64,000 bases of DNA from Tersicoccus mangrovi (GCF_036881825.1 NZ_JBAJMW010000001.1:434001-498000); one strand, 5' to 3'. Shown: positions 24,762 to 34,221, counted from the first letter of the stretch. Numbers and translations: made by a program. Notes: generated by a model from the sequence alone, not told the origin.

Positions 24762-27524
24762 TCAGACCTTGCTGCGGGGGCTGCGGGCGCGACCGGTCGA
24801 GGCCTTGCCGCCGCCACGGGTGCGACCGGTCGGTCGCTTGGCCGGGCCCTTGGCGCGCTTCTCGGCCAGCAGCTCGACCGCCCGCTCGTGGGTCAGTTCC
24901 TCGATCGTGTCGGCACGCGGGACGGTGATGTTCGTCGTGCCGTCCGTGATGTACGGCCCGAACCGGCCCTCTTTGACGGTGATCGGCTTCTCCGAGACGG
25001 GATCGGTGCCCAGCTCCTTCAGCGGCGGCTTCGCCGCGGCCCGTCCTCGCTGCTTCGGCTCGGCGTAGATCTTCAGCGCCTCGTCGAGCGTGACGGTGAA
25101 GATCTGCTCCTCGCTGGTCAGGGAGCGGCTGTCCGTGCCCTTCTTCAGGTACGGCCCGAACCGGCCGTTCTGGGCGGTGATCTCGACGCCGTCGGGATCG
25201 GTGCCGACCACACGCGGCAGGCTGAGCAGCTTCAGCGCGTCCTCGAGGGTCACCGTCTGCAGGCTCATGGACGAGAGCAGCGAACCGGTGCGCGGCTTCG
25301 CCTTGACGGGCTTCTTCGGCGGCTTCGGCTTGCCGTTCTTGTAGTACTCGACCGGCTGGTCCTCGACCGAGGGCTCCGGGACGATCTCGGTGACGTACGC
25401 GCCGTAGCGGCCATTCTTCGCCACGATGGTGTGCCCGGTCTCCGGGTCGATGCCGAGCTCGTTCTCCTCCGGACCGGCGCTGGCCATCAGCTCACGCGCC
25501 TTCTCGGCGGTCAGCTCGTCCGGAGCGAGGTCCTCGGGCACGTTGGCTCGCTCGGGCTCGGTGCCCTCCGGCGCGTCCGCGGCCGCGGCCCGCTCCAGAT
25601 AGGGCCCGAACTTGCCGACGCGCAGCACGATGTCGTCGGTGACGGGCAGGGAGTTGATGGCCCGAGCGTCGATGTCGCCGAGGTTCTCGACGATGGTGTT
25701 CAGGCCCGAGTCGTCGCCGTCGCCGTAGTAGAAGTCGCGCAGCCAGTCGGCGCGCGCCTGCTCGCCGCGGGCGATCCGGTCGAGATCCTCCTCCATCTGC
25801 GCGGTGAAGTCGTAGTCGACGTAGTCGTGGAAGTGCTGCTCGAGCAGTCGCACGACGGAGAACGCGACCCAGCTGGGCACGAGCGCCGAGCCGCGGTTGC
25901 GGACGTAGCCGCGGTCCATGATCGTCGAGATGGTCGCGGCGTACGTGGACGGGCGGCCGATGCCGGCCTCCTCGAGCGCCTTGACCAGCGACGCCTCCGT
26001 GTAGCGCGGCGGCGGGGAGGTCTCGTGGCCGTGGGCGGCCAGGTCGTCCGCGGTCAGGGCGTCGCCCTCGTGCACGTCCGGCAGCCGCGCGTCGCCGGAC
26101 TGGCTCCCGGCGTCGCTGCGGGCCTCGTCCGTGCCCTCCTCGTACGCGGCGAGGAAGCCGCGGAAGGTGATGACGGTGCCGGACGCGGAGAACTCGGCGT
26201 CCCGGCCGTCGGTGGCGACGGCGCCGACCCGGATGGTCGCGGTCGAGCCCTTCGCGTCGGCCATCTGGGAGGCGACGGTGCGCTTCCAGATCAGCTCGTA
26301 GAGCCGGAACTCGTCGCTGCTGAGCTGCCCGGACACCTGGGCCGGGGTGCGGAACGCGTCGCCGGCGGGACGGATGGCCTCGTGCGCCTCCTGCGCGTTC
26401 TTGTCGCCGCCCTTGTACACGCGGCGGGAATCCGGCACGTACTCGGGGCCGTACAGCTCGGCGGCCTGCCGGCGGGCGGCGTTGATCGCCTCGTCGGACA
26501 GCGCCGGCGAGTCGGTACGCATGTAGGTGATGTAGCCGTTCTCGTACAGCCGCTGGGCCACCTGCATCGTGCTGCGCGAGCTGAAACGCAGCTTGCGGGC
26601 CGCCTCCTGCTGCAGCGTCGAGGTGGTGAACGGCGCCGTCGGGCGGCGCGTGTACGGCTTGGTCTCGACGGCACGGACGGCGAAGTCGGCGCTGCCCAGC
26701 GCCTCGACCAGGCCGCGGGCCTGTGCCTCGTCGAGGGCGACGGCCTGCCGGTTCTTCAGCTGCCCGGCGTCGTCGAAGTCACGGCCGGTGGCCACGCGGG
26801 CCCCGTCGAGGGTGGCCAGCCGCGCGGTGAAGGCGGGGGCCGACGCGTCGGTCCGGTTCTCCTCCGGCACCGCGAACTCGCCGGTCAGGTCCCAGTAGCC
26901 GGCGGCGACGAACGCCATCCGCTCGCGTTCCCGCTCGACGACGAGCCGGGTGGCGACGGACTGCACGCGGCCGGCGGAGAGGCCGCGGGCGACCTTGCGC
27001 CACAGCACCGGGGAGATCTCGTAGCCGTAGAGCCGGTCGAGGACACGGCGGGTCTCCTGCGCGTCGACCAGGGCGATGTCGACCTCGCGCATGTTGCCCA
27101 GCGCCCGCTGGATCGCCTCGCGGGTGATCTCGGGAAAGGTGAGCCGGTGCACGGGCACGCGCGGCTTGAGCACCTCGAGCAGGTGCCACGCGATGGCCTC
27201 GCCCTCGCGGTCACCGTCGGTGGCGAGATAGAGCTCGTCGGCGTCCTTGAGCGCGGCCTTGAGCTCGCTGACCTTCTTCTTCTTGTCCGGCGTGATGACG
27301 TAGTAGGGCTCGAAGTCCTTGTCCAGGTCGACGGCGAACTTGCCGACGGACGACTTCTTCAGCGCGTCGGGCAGCTCGGAGGGCTGCGGCAGGTCACGGA
27401 TGTGTCCCATCGAGGCCTCGACCTCGAATCCCGGGCCGAGGTAGGACGCGATGGTCTTCCCCTTGGCCGGCGACTCGACGATCACGAGCTTCTTGCCGGT
27501 CTGCTGGCGGGCCTTTGCGGGCAC
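24762..27524 (-). CDS. topA: DNA topoisomerase I
   Basis: A 920-residue type IA topoisomerase relaxing negative supercoils. The Toprim domain begins KKLVIVESPAKGKTIASYL with acidic TDGDREGEAIAWHLLE. The catalytic Tyr is in YITYMRTDSPALS at about residue 334. The C-terminus has four repeats of the type GRFGPYL/NGRYGAYV and a Lys/Arg-rich tail, as in actinobacterial TopA. I chose GTG 27524, with AGGAA six bases upstream and protein start VPAKARQQTGKK. The ATG at 27575 overlaps the expected transcription start of TATGAT (27579-27584). Confidence 0.95.
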   Translation of the reverse strand: MPAKARQQTGKKLVIVESPAKGKTIASYLGPGFEVEASMGHIRDLPQPSELPDALKKSSVGKFAVDLDKDFEPYYVITPDKKKKVSELKAALKDADELYLATDGDREGEAIAWHLLEVLKPRVPVHRLTFPEITREAIQRALGNMREVDIALVDAQETRRVLDRLYGYEISPVLWRKVARGLSAGRVQSVATRLVVERERERMAFVAAGYWDLTGEFAVPEENRTDASAPAFTARLATLDGARVATGRDFDDAGQLKNRQAVALDEAQARGLVEALGSADFAVRAVETKPYTRRPTAPFTTSTLQQEAARKLRFSSRSTMQVAQRLYENGYITYMRTDSPALSDEAINAARRQAAELYGPEYVPDSRRVYKGGDKNAQEAHEAIRPAGDAFRTPAQVSGQLSSDEFRLYELIWKRTVASQMADAKGSTATIRVGAVATDGRDAEFSASGTVITFRGFLAAYEEGTDEARSDAGSQSGDARLPDVHEGDALTADDLAAHGHETSPPPRYTEASLVKALEEAGIGRPSTYAATISTIMDRGYVRNRGSALVPSWVAFSVVRLLEQHFHDYVDYDFTAQMEEDLDRIARGEQARADWLRDFYYGDGDDSGLNTIVENLGDIDARAINSLPVTDDIVLRVGKFGPYLERAAAADAPEGTEPERANVPEDLAPDELTAEKARELMASAGPEENELGIDPETGHTIVAKNGRYGAYVTEIVPEPSVEDQPVEYYKNGKPKPPKKPVKAKPRTGSLLSSMSLQTVTLEDALKLLSLPRVVGTDPDGVEITAQNGRFGPYLKKGTDSRSLTSEEQIFTVTLDEALKIYAEPKQRGRAAAKPPLKELGTDPVSEKPITVKEGRFGPYITDGTTNITVPRADTIEELTHERAVELLAEKRAKGPAKRPTGRTRGGGKASTGRARSPRSKV

Positions 27525-27578
27525 TGCGGATTCCTGACTTTCCTTCGATTCCGAACCGGTCGAGTTCGTGACCATCGA

Positions 27579-27584
27579 ATCATA
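27579..27584 (-). promoter_or_regulatory. -10 element of the topA promoter
   Basis: TATGAT on the minus strand, about 55 bases before the chosen GTG start of topA. Confidence 0.55.
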
Positions 27585-27714
27585 CGACCGGGTCCCGGAC
27601 GTCCACCGGGCGTCATGCTGAGGCGCTGGTCACCGTTCCGGGGCCCTTGACGGCCGTGTGGTGCTTGTGCCCGACTCTGCCCGTTGCTTCCCGTCGCGGG
27701 GGCGGCCGGGGGGC

Positions 27715-28380
27715 TCAGTCGCGGACGGTGATGCCCAGGTGGGCGGCGAAGGCCGCGGTGAGGTCGGCCGCCTGGGTGGAGGAGAGGACGGCGCCGCGCA
27801 GGGAGTCGACGCCGCTGACGGTGCGCAGCCGCGCTCTGCGCAGGTCGACGTGGCGCAGCTGGGCGTGGTCGAGGACCAGGGCGCCGACGGTGCAGTCCTC
27901 GAACGCGACGCGCTCGGCCCGCGCCCCGGTCAGGTCGAGTTCGTCGACGACGCTGTCGGCGAACAGGACGTCGCGCAGCCTTGCTCCCCGCAGGTTGACG
28001 AAGGTGAGGCGGCTGCCGATGACCGCGACGGACTGCAGGTCCGCGTCGGTCAGGTCGGCGGCGCCGAGGCGGGAGCCCTCGAGGCGCACGTCCCGCCAGC
28101 CGGACCGGGACGCCCGCAGCGCAGGGGCGGTGAGTCGTTCGAGTCGGGTCTCGAGGAACCGGGCGCCGCGCAGCTCGGCGTCGCCGGCGTCCACGCCCAC
28201 GAAGGCGCACTCGCTGAACACGGCGTCGGTGAGGTCGCGACCGCCCAGGTCCGCGCCGGTCCACCGGTGCGCCTCGTGGTGGGCGCCGGCCGCGATGGTG
28301 GCGGGGTCGGCATCGGTCAGACCGACCAGCCGCAGCGCGTCAATGCGGGGGGCTGCGATCGCCGGGCGGGAGGTGGCCAT
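27715..28380 (-). CDS. Pentapeptide repeat protein
   Basis: A 221-residue protein made largely of pentapeptide repeats from about residue 40 to 200 (units such as ADLGG, RDLTD, AVFSE, ADLTD, ADLQS, VNLRG, ARLRD, LDLTG), expected to form a right-handed quadrilateral beta-helix. Some relatives mimic DNA and protect gyrase; most have no known role. ATG 28380 has GGAGG six bases upstream. It lies between topA and the methyltransferase gene on the same strand. Nearness to topA is suggestive only. Confidence 0.88.
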   Translation of the reverse strand: MATSRPAIAAPRIDALRLVGLTDADPATIAAGAHHEAHRWTGADLGGRDLTDAVFSECAFVGVDAGDAELRGARFLETRLERLTAPALRASRSGWRDVRLEGSRLGAADLTDADLQSVAVIGSRLTFVNLRGARLRDVLFADSVVDELDLTGARAERVAFEDCTVGALVLDHAQLRHVDLRRARLRTVSGVDSLRGAVLSSTQAADLTAAFAAHLGITVRD

Positions 28381-28414
28381 GCATGTCCTCCTTCTTGCGG
28401 CGTTCTTGCGGCGT

Positions 28415-30295
28415 TCAGTCGGCCACGGTCAGGAAGCCGTCGACGACGGCGCGCCTGGCGTGGCCGAGCAGGGTGGCCGTGAAGTCCGGGTCCTCGGGTG
28501 AGAGCAGGACGGCGAGGGCGGCGGTCAGCTGCCCGGCCGTGAGCTCGCCGTCGCACGCCCCGACGAACCCGGCGAGCGCGGTGGAGGCCTGCACGGTGCG
28601 GCGGAACCCGCCGCCCTGGTGCAGGAGGATGACGGTCGGGTCCGGCGCTCCCGGGGTTCCGTGCCGTTCCTCGGTGACGTCCGGAGCCGTGGTCAACCGG
28701 AGGGCGGCGAGGCCGGCGTCGTCGAGCCCGGCGAGCCGGTCGTGGCGTTCGACGGTGGCGGCGAGCGCGGGGCCGAGGGGCTGGTCGACCGCGTGGGTCA
28801 CGGTCTCGAGGCGGCGCAGGGGCGTGCGGGGTCGGGTGGCGGCACCGGTGCCGTCGCCGCGGCGCAGCCAGATCATGCCGAAGCCGATCTCGGCGACGTC
28901 GCGGGCCGCGAAGTCGGCCAGGTACGCGGCGTAGGCGGCCCGGTACGCGGCCGGATCGGACGCCTGCGCGGCGTCCCGCAGCCACAGCTCGGCGTACTCG
29001 GCCGGGCCCTGGGTGTCGCGCTGGATGACCCACCACTCGAGGCCGTCGTCGGGCTTCTCGTCCTGTTCGAACCAGGCCGCGGCGAGCGCCTCGTCCCAGG
29101 CGGCGCCGCGCGGCGTCTCCCAGTTGCCGAGCAGCTGGGCGGTGCCTCCCTCGGTCAGGTGGCCCGGCAGGGCCCGGACGAGGGCGGTGATCAGGCGGTC
29201 TCCCGCCTGACCGCCGTCGCGGTAGGTGTACCGGGAGTCGGCAGTCTCGTCCGCGGCGCGCGGGGTGATGACGAACGGCGGGTTGGAGACGATCAGGTCG
29301 AACGTCTCGCCCGCGACCGGTTCGAGCAGGCTGCCCTGGCGCAGGTCGACGCGGGCGGACAGATCGGCCGGGTCGAGATCGAGGGCCGCGGCGTTGAGCA
29401 GCAGGTTGAACCGTGTGTAGGCCAGGGCACGGGCCGAGAGGTCCGTGGCGGTGACGTGCCGGGCGTGGCGCAGCAGATGGAAGGTCTGGATGCCGCAGCC
29501 GGTGCCGAGGTCCAGCGCTCTTGCGACGGGGCGGCGGGCGGTCACCTGCGCCAGGGTCAAGGAGGCGTGCCCGATGCCGAGCACGTGGTCGTGACGCAGC
29601 GGGCCGTCCGTCTGCAGCGCGCCGAGGTCGGCGGCGACCCACAGGCGGGTACCGTCGTCCGCCTCGTAGGGGCGCAGGTCGACGCGGGAGCGCAGCATCC
29701 GCGGCGTAGCCGTGCCGTCGGCCGAGTCCGCGTCGCCCGTGCCGATCACCGCACCGGCGCCGGCTGCCGAGTCGGCGTCACCCGCCGTGGCCGTGCCGTC
29801 GGCCGAGTCCGCGTCCGCCTCGGCGCCTTCGGCCGTGGCGGTGTCGTCTGCCGTGTCGGAGCGCGCGTCCACCCGCTCTGCCACCCGGCAGGCGACGAGG
29901 GCCGCGGCCAGAGCGGTGCCCACGGCGTGCACGGGGACGGGCAGTCCGAGCAGCAGCAGCCGGGTCAGCGCCGCGCACACCCGGATGGCGCGGTCCGCGT
30001 CCGCGGCGGAGTCCAGGACGCGCGCCGTGGCGAGCTCGGCGGGGACGGTCTCGTCGCGGTCGACGGCGGCGGTGGCCTCCTCGCCGAGCAGTTCCGCCAC
30101 GCCGTCGACGGTCCAGCCGGCGGCCGTGAACCCGGCGACGATCCGGGCCAGGACGGCGGGATCGTCGGCGTCGGGCGCGTCACGCGGGTCGTCGAGGCGC
30201 CCTGCCGGTGTCGACGCGCCGGTCGACGTGTCGGTCGCGGCTCGGGTCGACGCCGGGTCGGCCGTGATCGGTGGTCGGGAGGAGGCGGGCGACAC
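28415..30295 (-). CDS. Large class I SAM methyltransferase with NPPF motif
   Basis: A 626-residue protein. The central Rossmann domain (about residues 280-420) has the SAM motif ALDLGTGCGIQTFHLL and the catalytic NPPF in FDLIVSNPPFVITPR, as in HemK/RsmC-type N-methyltransferases of Gln or nucleobases. The N-terminal 140 residues and C-terminal 200 residues match actinobacterial DUF7059/DUF7782-type extensions. An Asp/Ala/Thr-rich low-complexity insert with repeated ADSADGTAT lies near residue 190. The start is GTG 30295, seven bases after TACGCT. The substrate is unknown. Confidence 0.85.
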   Translation of the reverse strand: MSPASSRPPITADPASTRAATDTSTGASTPAGRLDDPRDAPDADDPAVLARIVAGFTAAGWTVDGVAELLGEEATAAVDRDETVPAELATARVLDSAADADRAIRVCAALTRLLLLGLPVPVHAVGTALAAALVACRVAERVDARSDTADDTATAEGAEADADSADGTATAGDADSAAGAGAVIGTGDADSADGTATPRMLRSRVDLRPYEADDGTRLWVAADLGALQTDGPLRHDHVLGIGHASLTLAQVTARRPVARALDLGTGCGIQTFHLLRHARHVTATDLSARALAYTRFNLLLNAAALDLDPADLSARVDLRQGSLLEPVAGETFDLIVSNPPFVITPRAADETADSRYTYRDGGQAGDRLITALVRALPGHLTEGGTAQLLGNWETPRGAAWDEALAAAWFEQDEKPDDGLEWWVIQRDTQGPAEYAELWLRDAAQASDPAAYRAAYAAYLADFAARDVAEIGFGMIWLRRGDGTGAATRPRTPLRRLETVTHAVDQPLGPALAATVERHDRLAGLDDAGLAALRLTTAPDVTEERHGTPGAPDPTVILLHQGGGFRRTVQASTALAGFVGACDGELTAGQLTAALAVLLSPEDPDFTATLLGHARRAVVDGFLTVAD

Positions 30296-30302
30296 GGTCC
30301 TC

Positions 30303-30308
30303 AGCGTA
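30303..30308 (-). promoter_or_regulatory. -10 element upstream of the methyltransferase gene
   Basis: TACGCT on the minus strand ends seven bases before GTG 30295. The GAGG between them could alternatively be a Shine-Dalgarno. Confidence 0.45.
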
Positions 30309-30317
30309 GCGGGCGGT

Positions 30318-30743
30318 TCACCACCGCTCGGGCTCGGGGCCGAGTGCGAAGGCGCGACCCGTGAGCTCCGTGGGGACGACCTCGACGAAGATCTGCTTGA
30401 GAGTGGGGATCCAGGGACGCAGCGGAAGGCGCTCGGCAGCCTCGATCTCGTCGCTGGTCTCGAGGGCGCGCGCGGTGCCGTGCACGACGACGCTGCGGGC
30501 CTGACCACCGGTGACCTCGTCGGCCTCGACGGCGACCGCGGTGTTGACCGTCAGCGACAGCAGCTTGGTGCCCTCGGCGGTCCGGAACACGATCCGGCCG
30601 TCGCGGGCGACGAAGTTGACGGGGAACAGGTCGATCCGTCCGGCGGGCGCCACCGCGAGGCGGCCGAACCGGGCTCCTTCCAGGAACTCCCAGCACTCGG
30701 CGTCGGTCAGGGAACGGATGGCGGCAACATCATCGGTGCTCAT
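30318..30743 (-). CDS. Pyridoxamine 5'-phosphate oxidase-like flavin/F420-binding protein
   Basis: A 141-residue split-barrel protein of the PNPOx-like family: CWEFLEGARFGRLAVAPAGRIDLFPVNFVARDGRIVFRT, then a TKLLSLTVNTAVAVEAD strand pair. Members bind FMN, F420 or haem, and many of this short type are stress proteins. The cofactor cannot be assigned. The ATG 30743 start has GAGG just upstream. It is divergent from the helicase gene, with a 17-bp palindrome between them. Confidence 0.88.
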   Translation of the reverse strand: MSTDDVAAIRSLTDAECWEFLEGARFGRLAVAPAGRIDLFPVNFVARDGRIVFRTAEGTKLLSLTVNTAVAVEADEVTGGQARSVVVHGTARALETSDEIEAAERLPLRPWIPTLKQIFVEVVPTELTGRAFALGPEPERW

Positions 30744-30759
30744 GCCTCGATGATGTCAC

Positions 30760-30776
30760 TTCTACGCTTCGTAGAA
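30760..30776. promoter_or_regulatory. Palindrome in the PNPOx/helicase divergent promoter
   Basis: TTCTACG-CTT-CGTAGAA has perfect 7-bp arms. It lies 17 bp upstream of the PNPOx-like gene and 41 bp upstream of the helicase start. Operator function is inferred. Confidence 0.55.
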
Positions 30777-30803
30777 AAGGGCGGTTCCGTCGGTGTCCGG
30801 TGG

Positions 30804-30809
30804 GACAAT
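30804..30809 (+). promoter_or_regulatory. -10 element upstream of the helicase gene
   Basis: GACAAT ends seven bases before ATG 30817. Confidence 0.5.
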
Positions 30810-30816
30810 GAAGCAG

Positions 30817-33297
30817 ATGAGGGACGGACGCACTAGCCCAGCGATGCTGGGGCCCGGCCACGGCACTGGTGGGTCCGTGCCGGGCCGGGACGACGCCTCC
30901 ACGCGCGTCGCGGGGCCCACCGATCTCCGCGACCACGGCGCGGCCGGTCTGGGCGCTGCCCTCGCGTCCCTCGAGCCGGGCGGGGATGCCACGCCGCCCC
31001 AGGTGCGTCACGTGCGGGTGCTGCCGGCCCGTGAAGCCGTGACCGCTCCGTGGCCGACGTGGGTGCACCCGTCCGTCGTGGAGGCGTTCGAGCGCCGCGG
31101 GGTCCCGGCGCCGTGGGTGCACCAGGTCCAGGCGGCCGAGGCCGCGCACGCCGGCCACCACGTCGTGCTCGCGACCGGGACCGCGTCGGGCAAGTCGCTG
31201 GCCTTCCAGCTGCCGGCGCTCGACGCCGTCGTCCGTGCGGAGGAGCGCGCCGCGACCAGCCTGGATCCCGACGGCGCCGTCGTCCTCTATCTCTCCCCCA
31301 CCAAGGCGCTCGCCGCGGACCAGCTGGCGTCCTGGAACGGGCTCGCCGTGCCCGGCGTGCGCGCGGCCACCTACGACGGGGACACGGAGCAGACCGAGCG
31401 CGCGTGGATCCGGGAGCACGCGAACGTCGTGCTCGCCAACCCGGACATGCTGCACGTGGGGATCCTGCCCAACCACGCCCGGTGGGCCCGGTTCCTGCGG
31501 CGGCTGCGCTACGTGGTCGTCGACGAGGCGCACGGTTACCGCGGCGTTTTCGGGGCTCATGTGGCCAACGTGCTGCGCCGGTTGCGCCGGGTGTGCGCCC
31601 GGTACGGGGGCGATCCGGTGTTCGTCGGGGCGTCGGCGACGTCGTTCGAGCCCGAGCAGTCCTTCTCGCGGTTGATCGGGGCGCCGGCCACCGCTGTGGA
31701 GACCGACTTCTCCCCGCACGGCGAGGTGACGGTCGCCCTCTGGGAGCCGGAGCTGACCGATCACGACGGCGAGAACGGCGCCGCGCGCCGGCGCACGGTG
31801 ATCGCCGAGTCCGCCGACCTGATGGCGGACCTCGTCTCCGGCGCCGTGCGCACCATCGCGTTCATCCGCTCCCGGCGCGGCGCGGAGAGCATCGCCGCGA
31901 CGGCGCAGCGGCTGCTCGCCGACGTCGACCGCACGCTGCCCGGCCGGGTGGCCGCCTACCGGTCCGGGTATCTGCCCGAGGAGCGGCGGGCGCTCGAACA
32001 CGCCCTGCGCGACGGCCGGCTGCTCGGGGTGGCGAGCACGTCCGCGCTCGAACTCGGCATCGACATCGCCGGCCTGGACGCGGTGCTGGTTGCGGGCTGG
32101 CCGGGCACCCGCGCCTCGCTCTTCCAGCAGATCGGACGCGCTGGGCGGGCTGGCCAGGACGCGCTCGCCGTCTTCGTCGCGAGCGACGACCCGCTCGACA
32201 CCTACCTCGTCAACCACCCCGAGGCCATCTTCGACCGGCCCGTCGAGGCCGCCGTGTTCGCCCCGCAGAACCCGTACGTGCTCGGGCCGCACCTGTGCGC
32301 GGCCGCGGCGGAGGCGCCGCTGACGCGGGCCGACCTCGACCTGTTCGGCCCCGCGGCTCCCGGCGTCGTCGACGACCTGACCGCCCAGGGGTTCCTGCGG
32401 CGCCGACCCGCGGGCTGGTTCTGGACGCACCCGCAGAGCGCCGCTGCGTCCGTGAGCCTGCGCGGGGAGGGCGGCCAACCGATCGACATCATCGACGCGG
32501 CCACCGGGGCCCTGCTCGGGACGGTCGGCGCCGGGCAGAGCCACCACCAGCTGCACCCGGGCGCCGTGTACACGCACCAGCAGGTCACGTTCGTCGTCGA
32601 CGACCTCGACGAGGCGAACCACTGCGCGATCGTCAGTCGCGGCGAGCCCGACTACTACACGACGGCCCGCGACATCACCGACATCGAGGTGCTGCGCACC
32701 GACCGCACGGTGCCGTGGGGGCCGGTCACGGTGTGCTTCGGACAGGTGCGCGTCTCGACGCAGGTGGTCGCGTTCCAGCGGAAGCGATTCGCGAGTAACG
32801 AGGTGATCGGCGAGGAGCCGCTGGATCTGCCGGTGCGTGAGCTGATCACCCAGGCGGTGTGGTTCGTGGCGCCCGGGCCGTTGCTGGAGACGGCCGGGAT
32901 CAGCACCGCTGAACTACCGGGGGCGCTGCACGCCGCCGAGCACGCCGCGATCGGCATGCTGCCGCTCGTGGCGACGAGCGACCGGTGGGACATCGGCGGC
33001 GTCTCCACGGCCCTGCACGCCGACACCGAGCACCCGAGCATCTTCGTCTACGACGGATACGCGGGCGGTGCCGGGTTCGCCGAGCGCGGGTACGAGGCGG
33101 CCGGCACGTGGCTGCGGGCGACGACGGACGCCATCCGGTCCTGCGAGTGCGAGACCGGGTGCCCGTCCTGCATCCAGTCACCCAAGTGCGGCAACCGGAA
33201 CAACCCGCTGGAGAAGGCGGCCGCCATCGCGCTGCTCGACGAGCTGCTGCGGCACGAACCCGGTCCTGCTGACGAGTCGGCGGCCGGCCCGTCCTGA
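30817..33297 (+). CDS. DEAD/DEAH box helicase with DUF1998-type C-terminus (MrfA/YprA-like)
   Basis: An 826-residue SF2 helicase. Walker A is ATGTASGKS at about residue 120, the DEAH box is in VVVDEAHGYRG at about 235, the SAT motif in VGASAT, and motif VI in QQIGRAGRAGQ. The C-terminal region ends in a cysteine cluster CECETGCPSCIQSPKC near residue 775, typical of MrfA (mitomycin repair factor A) and Hrq1-like enzymes. Crosslink repair is therefore plausible but inferred. ATG 30817 is chosen for its -10 spacing; ATG 30808 and GTG 30793 are in frame. Confidence 0.9.
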   Translation: MRDGRTSPAMLGPGHGTGGSVPGRDDASTRVAGPTDLRDHGAAGLGAALASLEPGGDATPPQVRHVRVLPAREAVTAPWPTWVHPSVVEAFERRGVPAPWVHQVQAAEAAHAGHHVVLATGTASGKSLAFQLPALDAVVRAEERAATSLDPDGAVVLYLSPTKALAADQLASWNGLAVPGVRAATYDGDTEQTERAWIREHANVVLANPDMLHVGILPNHARWARFLRRLRYVVVDEAHGYRGVFGAHVANVLRRLRRVCARYGGDPVFVGASATSFEPEQSFSRLIGAPATAVETDFSPHGEVTVALWEPELTDHDGENGAARRRTVIAESADLMADLVSGAVRTIAFIRSRRGAESIAATAQRLLADVDRTLPGRVAAYRSGYLPEERRALEHALRDGRLLGVASTSALELGIDIAGLDAVLVAGWPGTRASLFQQIGRAGRAGQDALAVFVASDDPLDTYLVNHPEAIFDRPVEAAVFAPQNPYVLGPHLCAAAAEAPLTRADLDLFGPAAPGVVDDLTAQGFLRRRPAGWFWTHPQSAAASVSLRGEGGQPIDIIDAATGALLGTVGAGQSHHQLHPGAVYTHQQVTFVVDDLDEANHCAIVSRGEPDYYTTARDITDIEVLRTDRTVPWGPVTVCFGQVRVSTQVVAFQRKRFASNEVIGEEPLDLPVRELITQAVWFVAPGPLLETAGISTAELPGALHAAEHAAIGMLPLVATSDRWDIGGVSTALHADTEHPSIFVYDGYAGGAGFAERGYEAAGTWLRATTDAIRSCECETGCPSCIQSPKCGNRNNPLEKAAAIALLDELLRHEPGPADESAAGPS

Positions 33298-33406
33298 CGC
33301 CTGGTGGTCCGGTGTCCTCGTTCCTCGTCCTCATCCGGCGCCGGGTCCCCGACAGGGCTCGATCCGGTGTCCGGTCCCCTGGATGACGATCTGCTCGGCC
33401 CCGTGA

Positions 33407-33422
33407 GGTTGAGCCTTCAACC
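33407..33422. promoter_or_regulatory. Palindromic operator upstream of the GNAT gene
   Basis: GGTTGA-GCCT-TCAACC is a perfect 6-bp-arm palindrome. It shares 12 of 14 core bases (GTTGAG-NN-TTCAAC) with the site before yceI at 14690, which suggests one common repressor. Confidence 0.6.
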
Positions 33423-33499
33423 GGCGAGCTGAGGGCAGAATGGTTCGGGGCGGAGCACCCGGATCGTTCGCCCCGCAACACGCCCCAGGGAGGAAGCGC

Positions 33500-34054
33500 A
33501 TGAGCACGACGGAGCCGGACGGCCGGTCCGCCGCGGTGACGCCGGTGTACCTGCGCGCCACCGACCCGCAGGCGGCCGAGATGATCGCGGACCTCGCCGA
33601 CGTGTACGGCGTGCTCTACGGCCCCGGTGCCAAGGACGAGATGACCCGGTACCCGGCGGATCTGTTCGACCCGCCGCACGGTGCGTTCATGCTGCTGATG
33701 CGCGACGGCGTCGCGGTCGCGGGTGGCGCGTTCATGCCGCACAGCGCCGGCACCACGGAGTTCAAGCGGATCTGGACGCACGCCGATCATCGACGGCAGG
33801 GCCTGAGTCGCCGGGTGCTGGCCGAGCTCGAGACCGAGGCCGCCCGGCGGGGGTACGTGCGCGTGTTCCTCACGACCGGGCCCCGGCAGCCCCAGGCGAT
33901 CGCCCTGTACCTCAGCTCGGGATACACCCCGCTGTTCGACATCGCCGCGGACCCGGAGCAGATCGGGCTGCACTCCTTCGAGAAGCTCATCGGCACCCCG
34001 TCACCCGACCAGCCCCTCCTGCCCATCACGCCACCGACGCTCCCGTCCCACTGA
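33500..34054 (+). CDS. GNAT family N-acetyltransferase
   Basis: A 184-residue acetyl-CoA-dependent acetyltransferase. The central strand/acetyl-CoA loop reads EFKRIWTHADHRRQGLSRRVLAELE, matching the (R/Q)xxGx(G/A) motif, and the C-terminal half has FLTTGPRQPQAIALYLSSGY. The substrate is unknown. ATG 33500 has AGGGAGGA seven bases upstream. A MarR-type palindrome lies 78 bp before the start, so expression is probably repressed until a ligand appears. It is a single-gene unit between the helicase and the Tad operon. Confidence 0.9.
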   Translation: MSTTEPDGRSAAVTPVYLRATDPQAAEMIADLADVYGVLYGPGAKDEMTRYPADLFDPPHGAFMLLMRDGVAVAGGAFMPHSAGTTEFKRIWTHADHRRQGLSRRVLAELETEAARRGYVRVFLTTGPRQPQAIALYLSSGYTPLFDIAADPEQIGLHSFEKLIGTPSPDQPLLPITPPTLPSH

Positions 34055-34221
34055 TCCGATCGAAGCGGTCGGTGGCATCCCCGACCGGCCGAGAGATGAC
34101 CGCACGGACCGGTGATGTCGCCGCCGGCCACCCGGGCCGGCGGGCCGGCGGGCCGTCGAGGGCTGCGGATTCCGTGGCCGGGCGAGGCCCCGATCAGCTG
34201 CCCGGGGAGACGACGGCCTCG

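Noticed and set aside
24762..27575. topA starting at ATG 27575
   Set aside because: That ATG overlaps the expected transcription start of the TATGAT promoter. GTG 27524 has a good Shine-Dalgarno and gives the usual TopA N-terminus.
28619..30364. Long plus-strand frame opposite the methyltransferase
   Set aside because: It is a shadow of the minus-strand gene: Gly/Val/Arg-rich with no recognisable domain.
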